A DNA stretch of 64,000 bases from Rhodococcus koreensis. Its GTDB lineage: Bacteria; Actinomycetota; Actinomycetes; Mycobacteriales; Mycobacteriaceae. The notes beneath the pieces were generated by a model. It did no database searches. It was not told the DNA's origin and saw only the letters and a program-made list of their open reading frames with translations. The translations under genes were made by a program, and so were the position numbers. Below are positions 34,021 through 42,125 of this stretch, piece by piece (within the stretch, counting starts at the first letter, position 1; every line of letters begins with the position of its first letter). Where the stretch lies: assembly GCF_900105905.1 (NCBI RefSeq), contig NZ_FNSV01000005.1, positions 7,378,001-7,442,000 of the forward strand. The letters run 5' to 3'.

Positions 34021-35790
34021 TCAGTACACGTCGCGCAGGTAGCGCTTTTCCTTCTTGAGCTTGGTCACGTAGTCGGCGGCCTGCTCGGTGGAAAGGGTGC
34101 CATGGGTGGCGATCACGTCGTGCAGTGCCCGGTCGACGTCCTTCGCCATGCGGGTGGCGTCGCCGCACACGTAGAAGTGGCCGCCGTCCTCGAGCCAGGC
34201 GAACAACTCGGCGCCGTTCTCGATCATCCGGTTCTGCACGTAGATCTTCTCCGCCTGGTCGCGGGAGAAGGCGAGGTCGAGGCGGGTGAGCAGACCGCTG
34301 TCGCTCATCGCGCCGATCTCCTCCTCGTAGATGTAGTCCGACGCGCGGTGCTGGTCGCCGAAGAACAGCCAGTTGCGTCCCGACGCGCCCCGCGCCTGCC
34401 GCTCCTGCAGGAACGCGCGGAACGGCGCAATGCCGGTGCCCGGGCCGACCATGATCATCGGTGCGTCGTCGTCCGCGGGGACCCGGAACGACTTGTTCTT
34501 CGACACGAAGATCCCGCCGTTGCCGCCCTCGGCGATCCGATCGGCGAGGAAGGTAGAGCACACGCCGCCGCGGTCGCGTCCGGCCGAGCTGTAGCGGACG
34601 CTGGCGACGGTCAGGTGCACGCTGCCCGGGTTGGCCAGCGGGCTGGAGGAGATCGAGTACGCCCGGTGCTGCAACGGCTTCAGCAGTCCGACGAACTCGT
34701 CCGCCGTCAGCGTCACCGACGGTTCGAGGAGCAGCAGGTCGAGCACGTCCTTGCCCCACAACCACGCGTCGAGGGCTTCCTTGTCGCCGTGCCGCAGCAC
34801 GTGACTCAGCTCCTCGTCGCCCGCCCGCTTCTCGATCTCGTCGATGAATTCGTGGCTCGGCGTGGAGATCTCGTACCCGTGCAGCAGCAGGTCGCTGAAC
34901 GGCCGCTCCTTGCCGGTGACGGCGGCATCGGCCGGGATGCCCAGCCGTGCGACGAGGGCGTCGACGAGGGCGGGATCGTTGATCGGCATCACACCGAGCG
35001 CGTCACCGGCCTCGTAGTCGAGACCGCTGTCGGCGAGCGCGAACTCGTAGTGGCGGATCTCCTTCGCGGACGTGTCGCTCGACAGCCGCCGGTTCACGGA
35101 CAGCGTGGAATTGTAGGGGTTCTTGCGGTTCCACTGCGACCGTGTGCGGGCCGGTTTCGTCACCGGCTCGGCGACGTCGGCGACGGCGGACTCGCCGCGA
35201 ATGCCCTCGACGGCCGCGAACAGCGGCAGCGTGTCGGCGACCCACGCGGCGGCGGCGTCCTCGTAGTCGACGTCGCAGTCGACGCGCGGCGTCACACGGT
35301 GGGCCCCGAGCTGCTCGAGCCTGGTGTCGATCATCTTGCCCGCCTGGCAGTATCCGTCGTACCCGGTGTCGCCGAGCGCGAGGACCGCGAAGTCGGTGGT
35401 CTCGAGCCGCGGTGCGGTCTCGGCGGCCAGCGCCTGCCAGAACAGTTCGGCGTTGTCGGGCATCTCGCCCTCACCGTAGGTGGAGGTGACGACGAGGACG
35501 CGCTGCATCGCGGCGAGGGCGTCCGTGTCGACGTCGTCGAGGGCGCTCACCACCGGCGCGAAGCCGTGCGAACGTGCCGCGGCGGCAGCGTCTTCCGCGA
35601 CACCCTCGGCGTTCCCGGTCTGGCTGCCGTACAGCACGTGCATGGCGGGCAGCTGCCCACCGGCCGCCGCGGCGGGCGCGTCGGAGCCGCCGGCGACCAG
35701 ACGCGAACTCATTCCGGCGAGGAAGCCGGTGAGCCAGACGCGCTGGTCCTCGCTGAACGGGGCGTCCTGGGGGATGTAGGGCAATTTCAT
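34021..35790 (-). CDS. CysJ-like NADPH diflavin reductase
   Basis: 589 residues from ATG 35790. Domain order: a short N-terminal PFSEDQRVWLTGFLAGMSSR as in CysJ, FMN-binding flavodoxin domain (MHVLYGSQTGNAEGVAEDAA; STYGEGEMPDNAELFW), FAD domain (HRAYSISSSPLANPGS; GGVCSTFLAD) and NADPH domain (MVGPGTGIAPFRAFLQERQA; C-terminal KRYLRDVY). CysJ normally reduces the sulfite reductase haemoprotein, but no cysI is nearby. The ATG overlaps the stop of the long glutamate synthase-like gene (ATGA), pointing to electron delivery to that protein. Complete and apparently functional. Confidence 0.9.
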   Translation of the reverse strand: MKLPYIPQDAPFSEDQRVWLTGFLAGMSSRLVAGGSDAPAAAAGGQLPAMHVLYGSQTGNAEGVAEDAAAAARSHGFAPVVSALDDVDTDALAAMQRVLVVTSTYGEGEMPDNAELFWQALAAETAPRLETTDFAVLALGDTGYDGYCQAGKMIDTRLEQLGAHRVTPRVDCDVDYEDAAAAWVADTLPLFAAVEGIRGESAVADVAEPVTKPARTRSQWNRKNPYNSTLSVNRRLSSDTSAKEIRHYEFALADSGLDYEAGDALGVMPINDPALVDALVARLGIPADAAVTGKERPFSDLLLHGYEISTPSHEFIDEIEKRAGDEELSHVLRHGDKEALDAWLWGKDVLDLLLLEPSVTLTADEFVGLLKPLQHRAYSISSSPLANPGSVHLTVASVRYSSAGRDRGGVCSTFLADRIAEGGNGGIFVSKNKSFRVPADDDAPMIMVGPGTGIAPFRAFLQERQARGASGRNWLFFGDQHRASDYIYEEEIGAMSDSGLLTRLDLAFSRDQAEKIYVQNRMIENGAELFAWLEDGGHFYVCGDATRMAKDVDRALHDVIATHGTLSTEQAADYVTKLKKEKRYLRDVY

Positions 35791-38700
35791 GAGGGCACCA
35801 CGTCTCTCGTGGGGATCAGATCGGGGAGGGCGTGCTGCGCGAACAACTCCTCGAAACCGGGCAGCCGGCCGATCTTGTCGACGTTCTTCGCATCCTGGTG
35901 CAGGATCCAGCCGTACGTGCCGGGGGCGTCGATGGACCGGACGTTGCGGCGGCGCAGCGCATCCTTGTAGTCGGCGAGCCGCTTGGCCGCCACCATCACG
36001 GCCAGATCCTCGTCGCTGTAGTCCTTCAACGCTTCCCGTGCGTACCGCTGCAACCGCTGCATGAGGAAGAAGTCCTCGGTGAGCAGCAGGTTGCGGACGG
36101 CCTTGTCGACGGCCGGGTCGGACGGATCCGTGACACCGGGCAGCTTGGACAGCGCCATCTCCTGCGCCGCGTTCAGCACGGTGTAGTTGTTCAGCAGTGC
36201 GAACATCGCCTCGGTGTCGGCCTCGCCGTAGCCGGGCACGGCACCGTCCAGCACGGCGTGACCGTCCCGGTAGTCCAACTTGAACTTGCGCACCTGGTGC
36301 CCGACCAGCGCGGCGGCCAGTTCGTCGGCCAGATCCTTGCGGGGCTTGGCCTTCAAGATCTCGTCGCTGTCCTGGTACTGCAGCAGCGCGCGCGGCATGC
36401 CGTACACGAAGTGGTGCTGCTCGGTCTCCCAGTTCGCCAGCAGCCACGCCGCCTTGGCGGAGCCGGTGGCCTCGAGGTGCCACCCGAGCAGCACGTGCAC
36501 GGCCTGACGGTGCAGCGCGGCGTGCTCGTCGTCGCCGGTGATCGAACCGAGCAGGATCGAGTCGGCGCTGGCCTTGCCGGGCAGCTCGTTCTCGGGATCG
36601 TACTGGTAGACGAAGCCGCCGCTCATGCCGTTGCCGAGGCCCTTGCCGAAGCCGCCGAGGTTGAGCACGGCACCGTTGGTCATGTACTCGCAGGCGAAGT
36701 CGCCGACACCCTCGACGACCGCGGTGGCACCCGAATTGCGCACGGCGAAGCGGTCACCCGCCTGGCCCTCGACGAACGTGCGGCCACCGGTGGCGCCGAA
36801 CAGCGCGAAGTTGCCGATCAGCACGTTGCCGCCGTGGCGGTCCGAACCGCCACCGGGGGAGCGCACGACGATGCTGCCGCCGTTGGCGCCCTTACCGACA
36901 CCGTCGTTGGCGGTGCCGGTGTGGACCAGGGCCATGCCGTCGTTGCAGAACGCGCCGTACGACAGGCCCGCGGACCCGGACGTCGCGATCCGGACGCTGC
37001 CGTCGCGCAGGTAGCCGCGGCCGCGCTCGTCGCGGAGCACGGCGGGCAGCGCGACCTCGGTGAGCTCGTGATTGAGCATCCGCTCGATGTCGACCGCCAG
37101 CTGGGCGCCGACGCTCTTGTTGCGGTTGCTCAGGTGCACGCCGTCGCCGAGCTCGACGGTGGCCTCGCCCTGCTCGATCAGCGCGGCACGCAGCTGCACG
37201 AGCCAGCCGTCGTCGAGCGTGTAGTCCTTCTCCAGGTACACCGGATCGCCGATGGTGACCTCGTCGACCACGGCGAGCATCGCGCGCAGGTCGAGCTGGC
37301 CGACGCTGGACGGGTGGTCCAGGAGCTGCAGCAGATCCGAGCGTCCCCGGGCCTCGCGCAACGAGGACATACCCAGCTCGGCCAGCACCTCACGGGTCTC
37401 GTGCGCGATGTTGAGCAGGTACTGCGCCATCGCCCGCGGGTCACCGTCGAACAGCTCGGGATTGGTGGTCAGGCCGGCGGGGCACTTGATGTTGCAGTTC
37501 TTGGCCATGACGCACTTGAGCATCATCAGGGCGGTGGTGCCGAATTCGAAGCTGTCGGCGCCGAGCAGCGCCGACTTCACCACGTCGCTCGCGGTCTGGT
37601 GCGCGCCGGAACAGCGGAGCAGCACCTTCTGCCGCAAACCGTTGGCGCACAACGCCTGATGGACCTCGGCGACCCCGATCTCCGCCGAACGTCCGGCGTA
37701 CTTGAGGCTCGTCACCGCGGCGGCACCGGTGCCGCCGGTGTTGCCGGCCACGTTGATGACGTCGGCTCCCGCCTTCGCGACACCCACCGCGATGGTGCCG
37801 ATGCCCTCCGAGGACACGAGCTTGACGATGACGCGGACCCGCGCCGCCTTGCAGTCGTGGATCAGCTGCGCGAGGTCCTCGATCGAGTACGTGTCGTGAT
37901 GCGGTGGGGGAGAGACGAGTTCGACGCCGGGGGTGCCGCCGCGCGCGGCGGCGATCTCGACCGTGACCTTGGGTGCGGGCAGCTGCCCGCCCTCGCCGGG
38001 CTTGGCGCCCTGCGCGATCTTGATCTCGAGTTCCTCGAGCATCGGGTCGGCGAGGTAGCCGGCCCACACACCGAAGCGGCCGGACGCGAACTGCTTGATC
38101 CGGGAACCTCGGATGGTGCCGTAACGGGAGATGTGCTCGCCGCCCTCACCGCTGTTCGACATGCCGCCGACCATGTTGGTGCCGTGCGCGACGGCCTCGT
38201 GCGCGTTGGAGTTCAGCGCGCCGTGGCTCATGGCGCCGGACGTGAGGAACGGGGTGATCTCGCTGGCCTTCTGCACCCGGTCGATCGGCAGGCTCGCCGG
38301 AGCGGTGCGCAGCAGCGACAGACATCGCAGCGCCTCACCGGACGTGCGCACCACGAGGGCGTCGCCGTCGACGCGGTGCTCGCGGAGGTCGTCGCCGAAC
38401 CGCATCACCAGCGATTCGCCGAGCGCGACCAGCACTTCGGCCTCGCCCGCGTGCGGTCCGGTGAGCCGGAGCCGGAACTCGTCCTCGCCGATGGCCTCGG
38501 AGGCGAGTCCGCGCACCGCGAAGCTGTTGTTGCCCTTGCGGGAGAAGCGGCCCATCTGCTTGCGGAACTCGGCCGCCGTGGTGAGGAACGTGACGTCGGC
38601 GGGCAGATCCAGGACGTCGCGCAGCGCTGCGGGACGACGGGTCCGCTCGTCGGCCATCGTCCGCGCGAACGCACGGTAGCCGGGGGTGATCTCGAAGCGG

Positions 38701-41279
38701 TCGATCGCCTCGTGCGTCAGCTTCTGGAATCCGGCGTTGCGGTAGGCGTCGTCGTCGAGACCGAATGCGTCCTCGAGCCGGTTCAGCGGCAGCAGTCGCA
38801 GCGATTCCGTGTGGTCCTGCGTGCCCGCCGTGTCGAATGCGATGGGTTCCTCGGTGAGGTCGACGAAGCCGCGCACGGCCGCCGTGCCGTACGAGTGGCC
38901 TGCGCCCTCCGCGCGCTCCTTGAACAGGCCGAGCAGCGGGACGTCCTTCTCCCCGGTGACCGACAGCGCGCGCTGGTGCCAGTCCGCGACGGCCTGCGCG
39001 ATGACGGCGAACCCGACACCGCCGACCGGCGTCTTCACGTTCGCGAAGTAGCGGCGCAGCACCCGATCGTCCGTGTCGAGGTAGTTCGGTTCGAAGAACT
39101 CGCCGCCGATGTAACTCTCGGCGGTGCACAGGCCGACCCGGCCCATCGTCTTCATCAGCGACTTCTCGGCGGCCTTCGCGAACCGCTTGAACGCCTGGTC
39201 GGCGTCGTCGGCGAACTTCTCCTCGGCGCGCAGACGGACGGCGAGGGGGTAGATCGCGGCGGCGCCGAAACCGAGGGCGGCGGCGACGTGGTGCGAGGAC
39301 GAGATCTGACCGCTCTCGGCGACGACGGACACGCGCAGGCGCAGGCCCTCCTCGATCAGCCGCTGGTTGACCGCGGAGATCGCCACGATCATCGGCAGCG
39401 CGGCGCGGTCGGTGGCCACGTGACGGTCGGTGAGGATCGCGATGCCGCCCTGCTCGCGGGCGAACGCCTCCACCTCGTCGCAGAGCCCGTCGACCGCGGC
39501 CTCGAGCGCCGCCGCGTTGGCGGCCGGGTCACCGTGCACCGGGGTGTACAGCATCGGGAATCGCTGCACCGGCGTCTCGGACTGCTTGCGGATCCGCAGC
39601 ATGTCCATGTGGGTGAGGATCGGCGAGGGCACCACGATCTGCGGGGCCGACTGCGCGCCACTGTTCGGCTTGGCGCCCAGCGCGACGCGCAGCGTCATGC
39701 CGTCGGCCTCACGGATGCTGTCCAGCGACGGGTTGGTCACCTGCGCGAAACGCTGCGAGAAGTACTTGGCGACACCACCCTCCTGATCGGAGAGCGCGTT
39801 GATGGCGTTGCCGTAGCCCATCGCGGAGATCTTCTCCTGACCCGACGCGAGCATCGGGTCCATCATGAACTTGAAGCTTTCCTGGTTGTGCGAGTACGCG
39901 ACGTAGCGCTGGGTGCGCTCGAGGTCGCCGTTGTAGCGCAACGGACCCGGCTCGGCCTCGACCTCGGGCAGCGCCTCGATGGTCCGGCGCGCTTCTGCGA
40001 CGAGCGTCGGGTAGTCGTTGCGGGCGGCGAGCAGTTCGAGCGCCTCGTCGGTGGAGTACGAGCGGCCCACGCGGTGGTCGAAGTACAGCATGCCGCCGGC
40101 CTCGATGCGTCCACGGTGCAGCACGGTGGCGGGGTCGAAGTCGATCTGCCCGGCCTCCGACGTGACGCACAGGTACTCGTCCGTCTCCACCGAACGCAGC
40201 GGACGCAGTCCGAGCCGGTCGAGCCGGGCGCCGACGACGGTGCCGTCGCCGAAGATCAGCGCGGCCGGGCCGTCGTTCTTCTCCTCGTACAGCGAGAAGT
40301 ACTCGAGCATCGCCCGCACCTCGGGTGACAGCGTGGAATCGTTCTCCCACGCCGGCGGCATCATCGACACGACCGCGGTCACCAGGTCGAGACCGTCCTC
40401 CACGACGCGGCTCTGCAGCGTCTGGTCGAGGCGACAACTGTCGGACTGACCGTGCGGACGGACGATTTCCCGGTTGCGGGCGCGGGCCAGCGCCGTCTCG
40501 GACAGGCGGTTCTTCTTGTCGGTGTTGAGCTCACCGTTGTGCGCCATCAGACGGAACGGCTGCGCCATCGTCGGATGCGGGTCGGTGTTGGTGGAGAACC
40601 GGGTGTGGAAGTACAGCGTGTGGATGGCGTGCGCCGGGTCGACGAGGTCCTGGAAGTAGGGCATCACCTCGTTCGAGTTGAGGCGGCCCTTGAGCACCTG
40701 GGTGCGCGCGCTGAGCGACAGCGGGTACAGCCCGGCCAGATCCGGCTGGGTGTACGCGACGGCCTCGATCGCGAGGAGGGCGTCGTGGATGCGGCGGTCG
40801 AACTCGGTCTCGTCGGCGCACGCGTCGGGCGCGGTGAACACCCACTGCCGGATCGGCAGCTGGTGCCGGATCGCGGCGGGCCGGAGCACGGTGGCGTCGA
40901 CGGGCACGTCGCGCTCGAGCAGCACCCGGAACCCCTGCTCGGCGAGAGCCCGCTCGATGACGGCCTCCGCGTCGCCGTGGAACGCGACGTCGGTGGGGAG
41001 GAAGAAGTTGCCGACCCCGAAGCGGCCCGCCTCGAGGTCGCCGTCACCGGTCAGGGCCCGGAAGTATGGCACCGACAGGTCGACGCACACGCCGGCGCCG
41101 TCGCCGACACCCTCCGCCGACATGCCACCGCGGTGAGGAACGGCACACAGGGCCTCGTGGCCCCGGAGGAGGACGTCGTGGGTCTGAATGCCGTCCTTGC
41201 GGGTAATGAAGCCCACGCCGCAGCTGCTCTTGTCGAGCGTCCTGTCGTACAGGCCGGACTCGGTGGCACTCGTGTTCAA
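35787..41279 (-). CDS. gltB: Non-canonical glutamate synthase large subunit (GltB-like, extended C-terminus)
   Basis: 1830 residues; canonical GltB has about 1500. A class-II amidotransferase domain begins at Cys20 (SSCGVGF) after a short propeptide, then the central and FMN synthase domains (TSGAMSHGALNSNAHEAVAH; GEGGEHISRYG), the Fe-S motif and the glutamine-loop/GXGXG domain (NGGSIVVRSPGGGSDRHGGN). The Fe-S motif is C1256-x5-C1262-x3-C1266, one residue shorter than the usual C-x5-C-x4-C. About 200 extra residues follow the normal C-terminus. TTG 41279 is preferred as start because AGGAG lies 8 bases before it. There is no gltD; the next gene is a diflavin reductase with ATGA overlap. Expected reaction: glutamine plus 2-oxoglutarate to two glutamates. 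Confidence 0.88.
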   Translation of the reverse strand: MNTSATESGLYDRTLDKSSCGVGFITRKDGIQTHDVLLRGHEALCAVPHRGGMSAEGVGDGAGVCVDLSVPYFRALTGDGDLEAGRFGVGNFFLPTDVAFHGDAEAVIERALAEQGFRVLLERDVPVDATVLRPAAIRHQLPIRQWVFTAPDACADETEFDRRIHDALLAIEAVAYTQPDLAGLYPLSLSARTQVLKGRLNSNEVMPYFQDLVDPAHAIHTLYFHTRFSTNTDPHPTMAQPFRLMAHNGELNTDKKNRLSETALARARNREIVRPHGQSDSCRLDQTLQSRVVEDGLDLVTAVVSMMPPAWENDSTLSPEVRAMLEYFSLYEEKNDGPAALIFGDGTVVGARLDRLGLRPLRSVETDEYLCVTSEAGQIDFDPATVLHRGRIEAGGMLYFDHRVGRSYSTDEALELLAARNDYPTLVAEARRTIEALPEVEAEPGPLRYNGDLERTQRYVAYSHNQESFKFMMDPMLASGQEKISAMGYGNAINALSDQEGGVAKYFSQRFAQVTNPSLDSIREADGMTLRVALGAKPNSGAQSAPQIVVPSPILTHMDMLRIRKQSETPVQRFPMLYTPVHGDPAANAAALEAAVDGLCDEVEAFAREQGGIAILTDRHVATDRAALPMIVAISAVNQRLIEEGLRLRVSVVAESGQISSSHHVAAALGFGAAAIYPLAVRLRAEEKFADDADQAFKRFAKAAEKSLMKTMGRVGLCTAESYIGGEFFEPNYLDTDDRVLRRYFANVKTPVGGVGFAVIAQAVADWHQRALSVTGEKDVPLLGLFKERAEGAGHSYGTAAVRGFVDLTEEPIAFDTAGTQDHTESLRLLPLNRLEDAFGLDDDAYRNAGFQKLTHEAIDRFEITPGYRAFARTMADERTRRPAALRDVLDLPADVTFLTTAAEFRKQMGRFSRKGNNSFAVRGLASEAIGEDEFRLRLTGPHAGEAEVLVALGESLVMRFGDDLREHRVDGDALVVRTSGEALRCLSLLRTAPASLPIDRVQKASEITPFLTSGAMSHGALNSNAHEAVAHGTNMVGGMSNSGEGGEHISRYGTIRGSRIKQFASGRFGVWAGYLADPMLEELEIKIAQGAKPGEGGQLPAPKVTVEIAAARGGTPGVELVSPPPHHDTYSIEDLAQLIHDCKAARVRVIVKLVSSEGIGTIAVGVAKAGADVINVAGNTGGTGAAAVTSLKYAGRSAEIGVAEVHQALCANGLRQKVLLRCSGAHQTASDVVKSALLGADSFEFGTTALMMLKCVMAKNCNIKCPAGLTTNPELFDGDPRAMAQYLLNIAHETREVLAELGMSSLREARGRSDLLQLLDHPSSVGQLDLRAMLAVVDEVTIGDPVYLEKDYTLDDGWLVQLRAALIEQGEATVELGDGVHLSNRNKSVGAQLAVDIERMLNHELTEVALPAVLRDERGRGYLRDGSVRIATSGSAGLSYGAFCNDGMALVHTGTANDGVGKGANGGSIVVRSPGGGSDRHGGNVLIGNFALFGATGGRTFVEGQAGDRFAVRNSGATAVVEGVGDFACEYMTNGAVLNLGGFGKGLGNGMSGGFVYQYDPENELPGKASADSILLGSITGDDEHAALHRQAVHVLLGWHLEATGSAKAAWLLANWETEQHHFVYGMPRALLQYQDSDEILKAKPRKDLADELAAALVGHQVRKFKLDYRDGHAVLDGAVPGYGEADTEAMFALLNNYTVLNAAQEMALSKLPGVTDPSDPAVDKAVRNLLLTEDFFLMQRLQRYAREALKDYSDEDLAVMVAAKRLADYKDALRRRNVRSIDAPGTYGWILHQDAKNVDKIGRLPGFEELFAQHALPDLIPTRDVVPS

Positions 41280-41624
41280 CCGACTGTCTCCTCGCGATAC
41301 TCGCCGAATAGGGGTCCGTGCTGGGCGCACGGGTGGCGTCGGCGAGAGGATCACGGCAGAGAACCGGCCCCGTACCGATGCGCCGGTGAGGCAGACGTCG
41401 TTGTCTGAAATGCGGACTTTGGCATGTCCACGCGAAACCGCAGATTAGCGGAGGCTAAGTCCGATCTGCAAGCTGCTCGATTCGACCGCGAACGAGCGGT
41501 AGCAAATCCGCGCCCGGCGTGGAGGCCGAACGCGTAGTTGCGAACATCACACCTGGCCAGGCCGCAAAACGTGCGTACCCGAACGGCCGTTCGGACTGAC
41601 TGGTCCGTAGATGCACAGCGAGTG
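41280..41624 (-). promoter_or_regulatory. Upstream region of the glutamate synthase operon
   Basis: No gene is supported in this stretch. It must hold the promoter of the gltB-like operon; the AT-rich TTAGCCTCCGCTAATCT near 41443-41459 (minus strand) is a weak candidate. CCGAACGG-CCGTTCGG at 41579-41594 is a perfect 16-base palindrome and could be an operator. Confidence 0.35.
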
Positions 41625-41658
41625 GCCATCCGCGGGCGCAATTGCGTCCGCGGATGGC
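41625..41658. terminator. 34-bp hairpin downstream of the Ddn-like gene
   Basis: GCCATCCGCGGGCGCAA (41625-41641) pairs with TTGCGTCCGCGGATGGC (41642-41658) with one mismatch. It lies 30 bases past the Ddn-like stop codon on the minus strand and has no T-run, a common actinobacterial terminator form. Confidence 0.55.
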
Positions 41659-41687
41659 AATTCGGTGGGCGTGTGCGGGGTCGGATC

Positions 41688-42083
41688 TCAGTCGGTGAGA
41701 TCGATCCGGACCGTCAGGAGGTCGGTACCGACCGCGCGGACGGCGGTGCTGTTCATCCGGGGCAGCTGGGCCAGCCGCGCCCTCGTGTCGTCGTCGGGCA
41801 GCAGTGTCGCCGTGCCCGTGTGCCACCGGCCGTGGAACCGCAGGCGAACGGCATTGTTCGCACGGATGTTGCGGATGTAGTTCGACTTCTCCCCGAACTC
41901 GGACACCAGCCAGAACTCGGTGCCCGTGCGCCGGCCGCCGATGGGCGTGACGCGGGGCTGCCCGCTCACCCGGCCGGTGGTCTCGAGGAGGGTCTGGCTC
42001 GACAGCCGCGCGGTGAGCGGGTTGGCGACGTGCCGCTGGAATTGCATGACGATTCGTCGTTTGATCGCGCTGAGGTCGGCCAT
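41688..42083 (-). CDS. Ddn-like F420H2-dependent reductase (deazaflavin-dependent nitroreductase family)
   Basis: 131 residues, a compact split-beta-barrel. LLETTGRVSGQPRVTPIGGR, then EFWLVSEFGEKSNYIRNIRA and the following NNAVRLRFHGRWHTGTA match the Ddn family of mycobacteria and relatives, which use reduced F420 to reduce quinones or nitro-compounds. The gene follows the symporter gene on the same strand, separated by a strong hairpin just before its ATG that may limit read-through or mask the ribosome-binding site. Confidence 0.85.
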   Translation of the reverse strand: MADLSAIKRRIVMQFQRHVANPLTARLSSQTLLETTGRVSGQPRVTPIGGRRTGTEFWLVSEFGEKSNYIRNIRANNAVRLRFHGRWHTGTATLLPDDDTRARLAQLPRMNSTAVRAVGTDLLTVRIDLTD

Positions 42084-42086
42084 GAC

Positions 42087-42113
42087 GAGAGCCTTCCACG
42101 GGGGAAGGCTCTC
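42087..42113. terminator. Perfect 11-bp stem hairpin between symporter and Ddn-like genes
   Basis: GAGAGCCTTCC (42087-42097) and GGAAGGCTCTC (42103-42113) pair perfectly around a 5-base loop. It sits 13 bases after the symporter stop and 4 bases before the Ddn-like ATG on the minus strand. Confidence 0.65.
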
Positions 42114-42125
42114 GTCGAGCGTTCG

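Noticed and set aside
34021..35790. Calling the diflavin reductase a sulfite reductase subunit (cysJ)
   Set aside because: The domain order matches CysJ, but no cysI or sulfur genes are nearby and it overlaps the glutamate synthase gene, so the pathway name would mislead.
35832..40328. A 1498-codon open frame antisense to the glutamate synthase gene
   Set aside because: It lies fully opposite a well-supported gltB-like frame, its translation is low-complexity (Arg, Gly, Val, Asp, His) with no domain, and long antisense frames are expected in high-GC DNA.
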